A DNA stretch of 64,000 bases from Schizophyllum amplum. Lineage: Eukaryota; Basidiomycota; Agaricomycetes; Agaricales; Schizophyllaceae. Where the stretch lies: NCBI GenBank assembly GCA_007026445.1, contig VDMD01000002.1:1364001-1428000 (forward strand), read 5' to 3'. The notes beneath the pieces were generated by a model. The model was not told the origin of the DNA and made no database searches. It was given only the letters and a program-made list of their open reading frames with translations. Position 1 is the stretch's first letter; every line of letters begins with the position of its first letter. Position numbers and translations under genes: made by a program. Positions 24,404 through 36,968 of this stretch are shown one piece after another.

Positions 24404-26087
24404 ATGTCTTCCTCGTCTTCGTCTTCGAGCGCGAGCTCTACGCCCGACCGGAAACTCTCGCAGAAAAGAAAGCTTGCTGAAGCTGAGGATGACAGCTCGA
24501 GCGAAGCCGGAGGCTCCAGCTCTTCCCCTAGCTCCTCGGGCTCTGACTCTGACTCTTCTCCCCCCTCCGACGCCGACTCTGATTCTGACTCTGAATTTGA
24601 TGATGCATCCGACGAAGACGACGCCGTCATGCACGATGATGGCGACGACGAGGCTCCCGCTCTCTCGCATGCGGAGCGCAGGCGACAGAAGAAGAAGGAG
24701 AAGCTCGAAGCCAAGGCTGCCGCCGCCGTGGAGGGCTCTTCCACGAAGAAGCGCAAACTCGAGAACGGAGATGTAGCGCCTCCTACGGCCGCAGCTACGA
24801 CGAAACGTCAGAACTCCGTTTGGGTAGGGAATATGCTCTTCAAGACAACGCAGGATGACTTGCGCGGGTTCTTCAAGGAGGCAGGAGAAGTCACGCGAAT
24901 TAACATGCCAATTAAGGCATCTGGACGCCCTGGTGGGGCGCAGGAGAACCGCGGGTGAGCTGGTTGTCTGACTCCAACACGATGCGATCCTGATGTATTT
25001 GCAGGTACGCATATGTCGACTTCGCCACACCAGAAGGCAAAGCGGCGGCCATCGCTCTCTCTGAGCAGCCTCTCATCGGCAGAAGGCTACTCATTAAGGA
25101 TGGTATGTAGAGTACCTCACCTCAGCTTCGTCGTGATCTAAGTCACGCCCCTAGGCGATGACTTCGCCGGACGTCCCGCTCCCCCTGGACAGGACCTAAC
25201 TCAAATGACCGCAAAGACACACTCCAAAACCGCACGCAGAATATTGTCGATGCAGAAGCAGCCTCCGGCGCCCACCCTCTTTCTCGGCAACCTCAGCTTC
25301 GAGACGACCGAGGACGACATACGACAGTTGTTCGAAGCGCACAGACCTGCTAAGGATAAGGCCAAAAAACCGGAGCCCGGCGAGCAGCCCAAGCCGTGGA
25401 TACGCAAGGTGCGCATGGCGACCTTCGAGGACAGCGGCAAATGCAAAGGGTACGTGTCTTCGTCGAATCCTCACTCAATGAGGTGATTGACCATCACTCA
25501 GCTTCGCCTTCGTCGACTTCGAGACGAAAGAGCTCGCCGAGGAGGCCCTCATAAATCCAAAAAACCACCATCTCAACGGACGCGCGTTGCAAGTCCAGTT
25601 CGCTGGCGCAGAAGCCGTGCGCCGAGGCGCGCCGCATCGCGCTGCAGAGAAGGACGCCGAGGGTAGGCCCGCGCACGTTCACAAGGGCAAGTCTGCTGGG
25701 TACGACCGCACCAAGCCGAAGAACCCCGGGAGCAACAAGGCGGCAGCGAAGGAGGCGTCAGCGCAGAAACGCGAGAAGCAGGGCAAGCCGTCGAAGGAGG
25801 AGGTGAAGGAGAAGCGGAAGGTGGCCGCGGGCCTCAGGGGGAACTGGTCGAGAGATGGGGCGTCAAGGGAGGAGGGGTCGGGACACGTTGACGTTGGCGG
25901 CAAGGATGCGCGGAAGGCGGACAAGTATGCTGCGCGGGATGAAGGGGACAATGGGTGGCCCAAGAGGGACGCGCGGCCAACGCGGCCGATGCCTCAAGGC
26001 AGGCAGCGACCGGGTGCGGCGCTGGCGGGCGCGCAGCGGCAGTCTGCAGCCATTGTCCCGAGTCAGGGTAAGAAGTTAACTTTCTGA
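24404..26087 (+). CDS. NOP13: Nucleolar RNA-binding protein with two RRMs (Nop13-like)
   Basis: Four exons (24404-24954, 25005-25102, 25155-25449, 25502-26087) give 509 aa. The N-terminal 130 residues are Ser/Asp/Glu-rich with basic patches, as is common in nucleolar proteins. RRM1 begins at SVWVGNMLF (RNP2) and its RNP1 is YAYVDFA, split by the first intron. RRM2 starts at TLFLGNLSFETTEDDIR and its RNP1 is GFAFVDFE. The tail is rich in Lys, Arg and Gly. The double RRM with the QPPAPTLFLGNLSF linker resembles yeast Nop13, a nucleolar protein linked to pre-ribosomes. Nop12 is the main alternative, but the second RRM start fits Nop13 better. Confidence 0.85.
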
Positions 26088-28213
26088 CTCTGAGTGGACG
26101 TTATGCGATCCTACTTCGAGAGCGATAGCATTATGATGATTACCACGAGGCTCAGTTGGTTATCCTGCATGCTTTCTCATCACTGCTGTCCCGATTGAGC
26201 GTATGCATGATACTGTCGACCTCTGGGGGTGCTCGGAACTCGTCGGCGACTCAAAACACTGTCACTATCTGGTCACTGTAAGTTTTGACTCTTGAAATTC
26301 CCGCTACCATTTATGGTAGTGGGTTTTGGGGTGGAAGCAAAAACGACCCTTCGCGCCGTCGGACGATTCACATCACGTGCTGCTCACCTGACTGTCTGCC
26401 ACGTCAGAGTTTCGACTCTCGGCAGTCGCATTTTCTGAGCACCACTTTGCGTGTTCTTGCTTTTTGCCTAGAAGCTTTGAATCGTGCCCGGACCTCCAGG
26501 GGCAAGATATATCAATGTAATGCATGCTCAAGGCTCAGCGCTCAGCGCTCAGCTCTGACGACTCGCTTCTGACCTCTTTGTAAGCACTGACTCAAGCTCT
26601 GCAGCTGCAAATGTCAAGTTGCCCCTTCGAGCTTCAAGGCCAAAAAGCTGGGTAGGATAGACGAAAGTAGCACAGCTCAGGTTGGTAGCGGGCCTTGCCG
26701 GTAACGACCGGCCTTGCTGAGTTATTTGAAAGCTTGACGCGTGTAAGCGGGCGGTTGAGGCTTCCGGCAACTTGCGATCAAGAACACGTGATATCGGTTC
26801 GACTTTAAGTTGAATCTTTGTTTGTTCTCGTTGCGCATATATTATCTGACGTTTTTTTCGCCTTACATACCATGAGGAGGGCCCAACATGTCCTCACTTC
26901 TCGGCCCTCTGCAATTCAATTAACGCTTCAGTAGTGCGCAGCCACACAATAGCAGTTCGAGCAGCAGACTACTCACTGGCAGGCCGCAGAGCATAAGTTA
27001 CTAATAAGTACGCAAGCTTGCCGATGAACTCCCTAAAGTCGGACTAGCGTTGCAGAGACGTACCCTGCAGCCTGCTCATTGGGCTTGTCGTGATGTTTGT
27101 GTTACATACAACGTGCAAAACTACTACAGAAGTTATGTATCCCAGTTCGCTCTCATGTTACGTCTCTATACCACGTACAGAATCAGTGGAGGGATCAGCA
27201 GAGCTGCTCACCGAGGGTGCTCACGCGGCTCCGGTTCTGACACAGTGCACGCCAAGTCATCTATAGATTCAAGCTGGATACAAGTATTGGTTCGACGTTG
27301 GCTCACGGCTACTGACGGAAGTCAGCCGTAGAAGCTGGTGAGTCACGAAGAACAGGCAAGATAACTCTGACTGGCTTTCGATAGAGATTGGGATATCGTG
27401 AGCGAGGCTCACAGCATCGAGTAGGTCACGCGAGAGATGTACGCAGATGAGTTGCGGGCGTGCCTACGAGAGAAGGCGAGATAACAGGATTCAGAAGACC
27501 AACCAAGACGTCGGTTCGACGGGACGGAGAACGCTGTCTATACTGCTCGATATTCGGAGCCTGTGTAGCTTATCTGATGAAGCTAAGAGGTCAATCGTTG
27601 TCTGCGCAAGCCCTGCGCCCAGGACAAAAGAGCAAGCTCTATCTCGCGGTCGAGCGGAGCTGCTTGCATTCAGTTGGGAATAAATAGCCTCTCAAGTTCC
27701 AAGAGCGACGCATTTTGCTGCTCCACCAGAGGGTTGCTCGTGATCCGTCATCGTGGAGTGCGGCACGCAGCTCCAAGCGAGGCAAAGAAAGTCCACCCAC
27801 TGACGCTTTACAAGGGGTTTCCTTGGGATCGGGGGCACCGTCGTTTTGGGGGAGGTGACGCCGCGCGCCGGGCGCTTTGACAGAAGCCTCAATTCGGCAA
27901 ACATCAATCGGATTGGGAAGTCGGATCAGGACGCGCTTACCGTTGTTTGGCATCATCCTCTGACCCAACCCTACGCCCTGCGAGGCTCAAAAAGGCAAGC
28001 CCTGCGCCCACCATTCTAATTGAACTTGACTTTGACCATCGACCATCTCCAGCCACTCATCCCCAACTGCCCCACCCCGTGAGTGCTGCTGCTGAGCTCG
28101 CCGTGCACGACGATCCTGACGCGTGAAAACAGGTTACATCTAACCACCCTCATCTCTTATCATAGTCAGTCCATGACGCGTCGAGACGCGTTTTCCTTTC
28201 TCATATCTTCCAG
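26088..28213. other. Long intergenic region without recognised gene
   Basis: About 2.1 kb lies between the NOP13 stop and the 14-3-3 start. Reading frames are short and show no conserved motifs on either strand. At 26530-26555 there is a run of CAGCGCT units. The proximal part (from about 28000) is CT-rich and probably holds the 14-3-3 promoter and 5' UTR. The middle may be decayed repeat DNA, but no element ends were found. Confidence 0.45.
28079..28213 (+). other. Candidate 5' UTR intron of the 14-3-3 gene
   Basis: A strong GTGAGT donor at 28079 and a pyrimidine-rich TCATATCTTCCAG acceptor directly before the ATG could remove 135 nt. Splicing would also remove an upstream out-of-frame ATG near 28171. 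Only transcript data can confirm it. Confidence 0.4.
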
Positions 28214-29135
28214 ATGCCTGAATCGCGTGAGGACTCCGTCTACCTGGCCAAGCTCGCCGAGCAGGCCGAGCGCTACGAGGGTACGCGGGCAGCAGATCAC
28301 CGCGAGGCCACCGCTCACGCGACCCCACAGAGATGGTTGAGAACATGAAGCGCGTCGCGTCGTCAGACCAGGAGCTCACCGTGGAGGAGCGCAATCTCTT
28401 GTCCGTCGCATACAAGAACGTCATTGGCGCTCGCCGCGCGTCCTGGAGAATTGTCTCCTCCATCGAGCAGAAGGAGGAGTCCAAGGGCAACGAGGCCCAG
28501 GTCTCCATGATCAAGGGCTACCGGGAGAAGATCGAGAGCGAGCTCGCGAAGATCTGCGAGGACATCCTTGACGTGCTCGAGAAGCACCTCATCCCCTCGG
28601 CCGCGTCTGGCGAGTCGAAGGTCTTCTACCACAAGATGTACGTCACCTGGCCGTTTGAAAGGTGCATCAGCTGACGTGGCTTTCAGGATGGGCGACTACC
28701 ACCGTTACCTCGCCGAGTTCGCGACTGGCGACAAGCGCAAAGACAGCGCTGACAAGTCGCTCGAGGCCTACAAGGCCGCCTCCGATGTTGCCGTCACCGA
28801 GCTCCCGCCCACACATCCCATCCGTCTCGGCCTCGCGTTGAACTTCTCCGTCTTCTACTACGAGATCCTCAACAGTCCCGACCGTGCTTGCCACCTCGCC
28901 AAGCAGGCATTCGACGACGCGATTGCGGAGCTCGACACCCTCTCCGAGGAGAGCTACAAGGACTCGACCTTGATCATGCAGCTCTTGAGGGACAACCTCA
29001 CCCTCTGGACCTCGGACATGCAGGACTCTGGTGAGTTATTCTGTGCATATATGCACTTTACAATGCTAATTTGTAACAGGCGAGAAGCCCGCAGACTCCA
29101 AGGACGACGCCCCTGACGCGCCGGGCGACGAGTAG
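28214..29135 (+). CDS. BMH1: 14-3-3 protein
   Basis: Four exons (28214-28280, 28331-28637, 28687-29030, 29080-29135) give 257 aa, the usual length. The protein binds phosphoserine/phosphothreonine motifs as a dimer and regulates kinases, checkpoint and metabolic proteins in the cytosol and nucleus. Visible signatures are [42 protein letters not shown], the second 14-3-3 signature around [19 protein letters not shown], and an acidic variable tail. Introns fall at YE|EM and KM|MGDY. Fungal genomes often have two paralogs; which one this is cannot be told here. Confidence 0.97.
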
Positions 29136-29438
29136 ATTGCTTCACTCGTCATGTACATCCCGTCGTCGCATCGCATTTGCATGTCCCCCCTTCATTGGAA
29201 CGTCGTTACGATCGCTCTGTCGCATTGACCCTCATTCCGTCTGCGTACTTATTACAGATGCGTTTTACTATTTCTTTATTCCTTTCCTACTTGTGGCTCG
29301 TGGTATGCAATCGAAGAAATCAGAAGTTCAAGCATCTTGAAGTTACCTCGACTAAACGGATTGTACGCATCGCAAGGGAAATGTTCTAAACGTCATCGCG
29401 ACTGCGCGCGACGAACTCTTGACTTCGACCACCATGCC
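29136..29438. other. Short intergenic region
   Basis: A 303 bp gap between 14-3-3 and BST1 in tandem. Its first part is T-rich and fits a 3' UTR. Nothing else was seen. Confidence 0.5.
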
Positions 29439-32400
29439 ATGAAGGCTGTACCGGCTTTGGCCACATCTTCTCTACTTGTCCTGCTTATTCTCTATCTCGC
29501 AACCGTCCGCATTGTAGACCAACTTTCTCCTCAAGGATGTCGTATGTCGTGGATGTCACCCTCGTACATCCTACAAGCCGATTTTGACAAGACATGGACG
29601 CCTTTGGCGCAACGATATTCGCTGTGGTTATACCGCGAAGTTGGCTGGCAGTCTAAACATGTGAGCCTTGCTAGGCATTTCCACCGCAAATGGTTAACCG
29701 TGTCTAAAGGTCGAGGACGGTATCCCTGTGCTCTTCATACCAGGGAACGCCGGCTCCTCACACCAAGTTCGCTCGATCGCATCTTCGGCTGCTAGGCAAT
29801 ATTACGCGTCGCCTGGAGTTGTCTCTTCGGACTTCAAATCCCGCACACTGAAGCCGCTAGACTTCTTCGCGGGTGAGTGCCAGCACACACATCGGATCCC
29901 CGCTCTGATGTCCCCCCCCCTGCCAGTTGAGTTCAATGAAGACCTATCCGCCTTCCATGGACCAACAGTGGAATCCGAAACTGCATACGCCTCGCGGGCG
30001 ATAGCATACATCCTTCATCTCTATCCTCCCGATACCCAGATCATAATTTTGGGACACTCCATGGGAGGCGTTGTCGCCATGTCTTTGTTACCCAGCGTTA
30101 ACATATCCACCATCATCACCATGTCTACACCACATACCCTCCCCCCGGCACGCTTCGACGCACGAATAGACGCGATATACGACGCGAACATACGCGTCCT
30201 GGCCGAGGATCCGACACCCATCGTCTCGCTATGCGGTGGTGCCACAGACATGATGATCATGTCCGAGTCATGCGTGTTGCCAGCACCAACCGCTCAGGAC
30301 GTGCACCGACGCACTGTGTTCTCGTCCGCCCTGGAGGGAGCCTGGACAGGCGTGGGGCATCGCGAGATGGTGTGGTGCCACCAAGTACGCTGGCGGATCG
30401 CGCGTGCTGCTCTGGAGCTCGGAGGTGCCGCGACGGAGGCAAACAAAGGCGTTATCCTGGATAGGTGGTTGCGCGACGGCCACAGCCTGCCTTCCGGTAC
30501 GCCACCGCAGGACAATATGTCCGTTGCGGATGTACAATACGATATGCTTACGGATGGCGAGCATCTTGTGCTGAAACAGCCGCGGGGCTCCAAGACATAT
30601 CTACTGCCAGTTCCCGCCGATGGAGGGGCGCGTCGCTTCGTGCTGTACGTCTCGCAGGGGTCCGTTATGCACCTCTCTCCACAGAAACCGCTTCCGCTTC
30701 AAGTGTCGGCATATGGGTGTTCTATGAATCCGGATGGTGCGCCCTCGGAATGCACTTCTCTGTCGCCGACAATACTCAAGCTCATCCCGAACCCCGTTCC
30801 CGGGAAACCGTTCCCTGTGCCGACTGAGGGTACAGACGAGTCCGAGGGTGTGGTGCTGTATGAAGCCGAGATCGACACCGGCGATGTATCCCTTCGATGG
30901 GTAGCAGTGACTGTGGAACGCGCGACTGGCCGGGGATGGGTCGTCGCAGGTTGGAACGTGGCTGCGCCCGTGACAAACAGCGTCAGCTCGCTCGGTCTCC
31001 TCCTTGGCGGTGCAGAGGTGCAGCGCCCCGACACTGATGCCCTCAAGACCACAGTGCACCTGCCTAACCTGCTACAACATGCGCTTTTGGTGTACCGGGT
31101 CACGCCGGTGGCCTCAACGTCAGGGACTTCTTGTCAAGGTGAGTGTCAAACGAAGCAAGCCAAGCGTGAACCTCGCTCAACATTGTCTCTCAGAACTTCT
31201 GCTGCCGCCCCTTCTCAGCCATACGTCGCATTCGTCGGAAACACATTACTTCCCTCTGGATCCTGAGCAGACTCATAACGTTCTTCTTCACACGCATTTA
31301 CCTGCGCCGTATATTCGCGATCCTCGACCAAAGCAGGGTATGTCTTTCAACATACACTCGTCTGGCTCGGCGGGATGCAAGCATGGTCTGGCGGGAATTC
31401 GCATCGCCATCGACTGGCCTGCGACCGCGGGTCGGTGGACGACGCGGTATTTCACGACACTGGCAACATGGAGCGTGGCGATTGTCGCGTTGACAATATT
31501 TGGTTCGTGGGCGGAGGCCGAACGATGTGGAGGTACGACTTCGCTTTATTCAGACGGTGCGATACTGATCATCGTTCTCGTAGTGCCGGTATCATCTGTG
31601 CCAGATTCTTTGTCGCGCTTCGCGGGCAATCACTTCCGGAAACTTGTTCTTGCTTGCTTTCTCGTGTCGTTTGCACCCCTGCCCGAGTCGTACTACCTCG
31701 GCACGCGAGGGCAGCCCGTCTTTGCGCCGATCTCTGTGCTTCTCATTACGTTGGCGTGCGGGCTGGTGTGCATGAGCTGGTGGGTGCTAGTGGCGTTGAT
31801 GTGGCCTATCGGCAAGCTCGCCGAAGCTTTGAGTCGGTACGTCGCTGCACTCATTTGCCTTTTATTTATACTGACAAGAAGGATAGTCCAACGACCAGGG
31901 CAGGCAATCAAAGTGCTGGGCGGGGTACAGCCCTTTCAATGGCTTTCGTCTTTATCCTCATCACGTTCTTCGTGCCGTGGCAGGTCGCCTACCTTGGCTG
32001 TTGGCTCATACATCTATACACATGCGCGACTTCGAGCCCTTTAGAAACTCGACCCCTGTCGCCGGATTCCGTGTCTCCTGGGGCGGGGCCAGAAAACATA
32101 GTCCTTACATCCAGGGGTGCTGCAGATGCCGCTGCTATTGTGGCGGCAAGCAGGCGACAGAGAGACAACGACATGGATCGACACAACCATTCGATGCACA
32201 TGCTCCTTCTGATGACCTGGCTACTGCCGCTATCTGCGCCTGTGCTCGTCGTTTGGGTTCGGACGATTGCGACTGCAGGACTGACGGCGCCTTTCGACGG
32301 AGATCACTTCTTCGGAAATGTCGCGCCGTTCTTGGTACTCGTAGACTTTGCGTCATGGACGCGAGGACCGCTCCTTGCACCTCACAGGTGTGTATAACAC

Positions 32401-32598
32401 TGAACTTCGCATCCGTCACTGACAATTGATGACAGACTGGAGACAAAAATGTCGGTTCGCTGGGCATGGGTCGTTCTGGCTGTATTTGCCACGTTCTTCG
32501 GGCCTCGGAGAGCATATCTCACCTTTGGGACTGCGAATGGGGTAGTGGGTCTGCTTGTGGTGCTGAGGATAGGTAGACAATACATGCGACCGCAGTGA
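29439..32598 (+). CDS. BST1: GPI-inositol deacylase (Bst1/PGAP1 family)
   Basis: Seven exons (29439-29660, 29710-29872, 29927-31138, 31194-31532, 31584-31836, 31887-32387, 32436-32598) give 950 aa. The enzyme removes the inositol-linked acyl chain from GPI anchors in the ER, which allows export of GPI proteins. An N-terminal signal-anchor (SLLVLLILYLATV) is followed by the lipase domain: FIPGNAGSSHQVRS, DFFAVEFNEDLSAFHG and the nucleophile elbow GHSMGG with Ser near 173. The C-terminal third carries several membrane helices (LVLACFLVSFAPLP, VLLITLACGLVCMSWWVLVAL, AFVFILITFFVPWQVAYL, LLLMTWLLPLSAPVLVVW). Introns 29873-29926 and 31533-31583 are multiples of three without stops, so a naive reading frame passes through them. 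Confidence 0.92.
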
Positions 32599-32766
32599 AA
32601 GATAGGCTTGGAACGATTTCCGCCGGAACTGCGGGCCGAGTTAGTGATGTCCATTGTCTGATCCAGATCGCTTGTCCTTGTCCTCGTCGCGCACTTACGC
32701 GGTCATTCGACGCGTCTTCACGCGTTCGCGTTCTCACCTCTCTTCCCCTCGCTTGACTCTACAAGG

Positions 32767-35700
32767 ATGCCACTTTCGAACCATACAGGACTCAATGACG
32801 CGCTGCGATCTCAAACCTCAATCAAATGGCAGGAGTGCTTCAATCGTATAAACCGCGGTCAAAACAATCTCGCTGGTCTGAAGGAGTTCAGTGAAGTACG
32901 TTGCCCGTTCAGTTCACTGTTCGACGCTTATGAAAGCCAAGGCCTGGAATCTTGCTACTGAAGCGTGGCAACCAAGGAACATCAACGATCCCAATTGGAG
33001 GAGGGACCTCAGTACGCGAGGCCACGCGAATTGCATCCGGACAATGCCTCTGACACTGCGACCAGATAAGGTGGAGGTCGGCAAAGCTATCCTTCTTATC
33101 AGCACATGTAGACGACTTCCGGGACTGCTGGAGTGGCTTCTCGGTGCGTAGCGCTTCTGCATTGCGGCTATGGGCTAAGCTGCCTTCAGATGCAGTGCGT
33201 GACAACTTCCACTTGATCATAGCCGAGGTCGATGTCTACATCGCCCACTTCGAAGAAACACAAGATCCATTGGTTGTCCTCCAACTCGTCAATCGTGTCC
33301 GCGAATGGTTCAATGCCTGGTCGCCTCTCACGGAGTACATCACGTCTGCGTGGCCAGCCGGCACGTCCTCATCTGGTGTTGGCCTCAGTCACACCATTCT
33401 CTCCCAGTACACTGCAGTATTCCAACGTCATCTATTTGCTAGCCTGCCACCCGCCTTTGCTGCCGCATTTAAGGCGCTTATATCGGCTACGCTCAGAAGA
33501 GACGATTCTGGCCTCATTCCTCTTATTCCCCACCATAAACCGCTCTGGGATGCCTTTGAGATCATCGGACTCACCGATAGATATGAAAGTGTCATCGCAG
33601 CAGTTGGTTATGAGCGCATAGAAGAGCATATACTGGCATCCTGCGCGGGCGAATGGGTCGAGACCCAAATGGACAAGTAGGTCCCCCACAGCATGAAGCG
33701 CGTCATGGACGCTGATAGTGTTATTAGGCTAAGGGCATGGATGACCGAGGTATTGATTGAATGGTTACTTTTGACGTATGCGCGCAACGCCGTTGGTCGT
33801 GCGTGCGGATGATATACTTCCATTTCCTGTCGCTCACCCCTGAACAGAGGACAATGCGCGAGCTATGATGCAAGGTGTTGCATCTCGTTTCGATTTTCAC
33901 ATCAACAAGGTATGTACTTCCTTCGCTTGACGGGCGAGTCTGACGCCGCTTAGGTCGTCTGCGACCTACGTACGCGGGAGATCTTCGACATTATTATCGC
34001 ATATCCGGACTCAATGGGCGCACTTCATGATATCCGACATTGCCTTCAACGTGTTGACGGGCGAGAACCTCTGGTGGCCGCACTGCGGAAAGCGTAAGTC
34101 CAATAATATGCTCCGCAGTAGGATTCACCAAGCAGGATACAGAAACCGGAAACGTCTTTTACATCCCGGCGCAGACACTACTCTCATCCTTGCGCAATAT
34201 GTTGCGACAATCAGATGTCTACGAATCATCGACCCACCGGGTGTTCTGCTCTTCAAGGTAGCGGATCCCATACGACGTTATCTAAGGTAGCATAAATACA
34301 CAGACTGCATGCATGACGTCGCTGACAATCGTCTGTCGACAGGGAACGGCCTGACACCATTCGCTGCATTGTCGCCAACTTGGTGGGGGATGAGGATGGT
34401 GGAGATACTCTTGTCGAGAACGAGCCCGTCCAGCCCCTGCATCAGGTCGAAGTAGATGATTATTTAGACAGTACATGGGAGCCAGAACCGAATGACGCTG
34501 GACCAGGTGAGCAAAGGTTCATGATTGGGCCGTCAGAAAGCTAACTACATGCGTGTGCCATTCATCCAGATTTCCGGGCTAACAAACCAAGCGATGTGAT
34601 CAGTACGCTTGTCAGCATCTACGACTCCAAGGATCTTTTTGTCAAGGAGCTGCAAGTATTGCTGGCGCAGCGTCTACTTGCCATCAACAACGACGACAAC
34701 GAACGCCTAGACAAGGAGGTCAGTTCATTCAGACGCTTACCTACGAAGATACCTGATGCGGTTTATTTACTAGCGCCGCAACATCGAAATCCTGAAGATT
34801 CGGTTCGGCGAAGCACCGTTACAGGTGTGCGAGGTGATGATGAAGGACATGTCCGACTCAAGACGCACGGACGTGCACGTGCAGTCACAAAAGGATGTAA
34901 GTCTGATTTTTTTTTTGCTAGCTTACTATGCACTGATAGTATATAGTCCGTTGTACACCCGACCATCATATCCACCAACTTTTGGCCTCCGCTTGAATCT
35001 AGCGATATCGTTATGCCCGGGCAGTTTAAGCAGTTTGTCGACTTTATTTTCTCCTCATAATTCCCATTGCTAACGGAACGCGACAGGATGCAGGAATCAT
35101 ATTCCAAGGAATTTTGCGTATTCAAGCCAGATAAGAAACTTAAATGGCTGCCGCATCTTGGCACAATCGACATGGTTCTCGAGTTGGAAGACCGCAAGGT
35201 AGAAGCGAAAGTGCCGCCACTCGAAGCTGCATTCATAGAGCTCTTCTCGACCAAAGGCATGTTTTCTTTCTTTCATCACTCGTTGCCCTCGGCCAATCGC
35301 TTACGCATCGTTTGGAAGAGGTTTGGACCATGGATGAGCTCGTCGCTGGTGTGGGCAATGTCGACCGCATCGCCGCGCTCAAGGCTTTGACGACGTGGGT
35401 CGATCTCGGCGTTCTAAAGGAGGACACCGAGAACACATTCCGCCTGCTCGAAGTCGCGGAAGAGAAGGTGACACTGGAGCGGGAACCTCGGACAGGTGTG
35501 CCTGAATTCGACATCTGACGCCACATTACGCTGACGGGAGTCCTCAGTCATCGCCGCCGAGGAGCCTGCGCCCGCGTCGAGCCTACATCAGCAGCAGGCG
35601 GAGCAGATGCGGGTGTACTGGAAGGTATGGCTTTGGCCGTTGCCGTTATCTTGGCGAGGTTTCTAATCGCTTGCTAGTTCATCGAGGGCATGCTCACGAA

Positions 35701-35851
35701 CCTGGGCTCCCTTTCGCTAGACCGCATACAAAACATGCTCAAGTTCGCGCCGGGGTATGACCAGACAATTGACCAGCTCGCGGCATTTATGGATGCAGCG
35801 AGACGAGAGGGGATGGTGGTTGAGCGTGACGGGCATTGGAAGATAGCTTGA
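32767..35851 (+). CDS. APC2: Anaphase-promoting complex subunit 2 (cullin-related)
   Basis: APC2 is the cullin scaffold of the APC/C ubiquitin ligase and pairs with RING subunit APC11. About 16 exons were joined with the frame kept throughout (766 aa): 32767-32895, 32942-33011, 33066-33143, 33190-33676, 33728-33798, 33848-33909, 33954-34093, 34143-34286, 34343-34506, 34570-34718, 34774-34896, 34947-35032, 35087-35256, 35319-35495, 35548-35624 and 35678-35851. Landmarks are FDIIIAYPDSMGALHDIRHC, LLHPGADT, DPIRRYLR, DVISTLVSIYDSKDLFVKEL, ILKIRFGEAPLQVCEVMMKD, SRR and a C-terminal winged helix starting near YWKFIEGMLTNLGSLSLDRI. The intron after 35256 uses GC at its 5' end. The N-terminal 110 residues are weakly conserved, so the second and third exons are less certain. 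Confidence 0.9.
35257..35318 (+). other. Probable GC-AG intron in APC2
   Basis: No GT donor here restores the frame between ELFSTK and VWTMDELV. A cut at AAAG|GCATGT with acceptor GGAAG|AG does so in 62 nt. AG|GCA-T is close to the known strong context of GC donors. Confidence 0.65.
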
Positions 35852-36968
35852 TTACCGTGCGCGTGGGTGGCAGGCGACCTTGACTGATACTGTTGTATTT
35901 ATTTTGTACTGTATCGTATCGACCTCTGGATTTTTATATATGTCCTCTACCGGGGTAATAACCATGTTACCCATTCTGAAGCTACTCAGAGACTTCAACA
36001 AGGGTGCAGCGCCAGGACTTTGGACGTCTATTGTGATTGCGCAGGCATTTCCCCGTTGGGGATATGTATATCAATCGAGATTGCGGAGGTATTTTTGGCA
36101 CGTGATTTCCAAGATCGCATCTCGACTGCTGTTCTCACGCCGCCGCTCACCCGCCAGTCTTAGCTTGGCCCCCACTCGCTAAGTGGTGCTGACTGAAGAC
36201 AGCCTGGAACGGCATGATCAAGCCATGGTACATTCTCAAGCTAGCGCACACAAAAGGTATATTCAGCGCTGCATTGGGCAAATGGAACGGACGCTCTGCC
36301 ACGATATTCACTTTGTCAGGAAGTGACTTGCAGGCGAGAAGGAGGATGATACATGTTCATGACTGCTCAAGAAGCAATGGAAAGTAAGTAGGTGACAGTC
36401 AAGCCGCAAGCAGCTTGAATATGTAGTTCGTCGACGTGGTCAATGGACGGACGAGTGCGGTGGCGTGCAGTAAACGTTCATTGTTCAACGGGTAGGCACA
36501 CCTATCCTTAAGTTCCAGTACATTTTACACGCGCTAACCAGGAGGGCCATGCCCTGCGGGTGAGGCGTGTACCATGGCCTCAGTCTGTGCTCGGGGGCGT
36601 GCTGCCGAGGGCCTCTTCTATTCGGCGTTTGCCGAGTTGATGTGATAGACGGCAGAAGATGGTACCAGCCTCGGCACATCCCTCGAACGCTATTGCGACA
36701 CCTTTAGCGACTGTGAAGCGCCGACGACGTAGCGGGGACACAGTCTTAGAGCTCAGTATGCGCTTGAGAAGACAAATGAGGGATTCTCCATTGTGTGAAC
36801 CGGACTGAGGCATGAAAGCTCCGGATCAGGTTCCAAATCCGTGCGAAAGCCGTTGGCCATTTCAAACTCCGCTGCTTCACCTTGCTTCGTCCCATCACAA
36901 AGCGCTCTTGTGGGCAGGGCCACTCAAGAAGAAGGCCAAACGTCGCTCAGGCCTCAGTCTCTTTCGCA
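35852..36968. other. Intergenic region upstream of KDM5
   Basis: A 1.1 kb spacer between tandem genes. Short frames exist but none carries a recognisable domain. The KDM5 frame is open upstream from 36882, so its first exon could begin slightly earlier than called. Confidence 0.5.

Noticed and set aside
27639..27968. 109-codon minus-strand frame in the spacer before 14-3-3
   Set aside because: Composition and content give no sign of a protein family, and several competing frames of similar length overlap it.
26088..28000. Possible decayed transposon in the 2.1 kb spacer before 14-3-3
   Set aside because: No terminal repeats, target duplication or transposase/reverse-transcriptase residues could be seen by eye.
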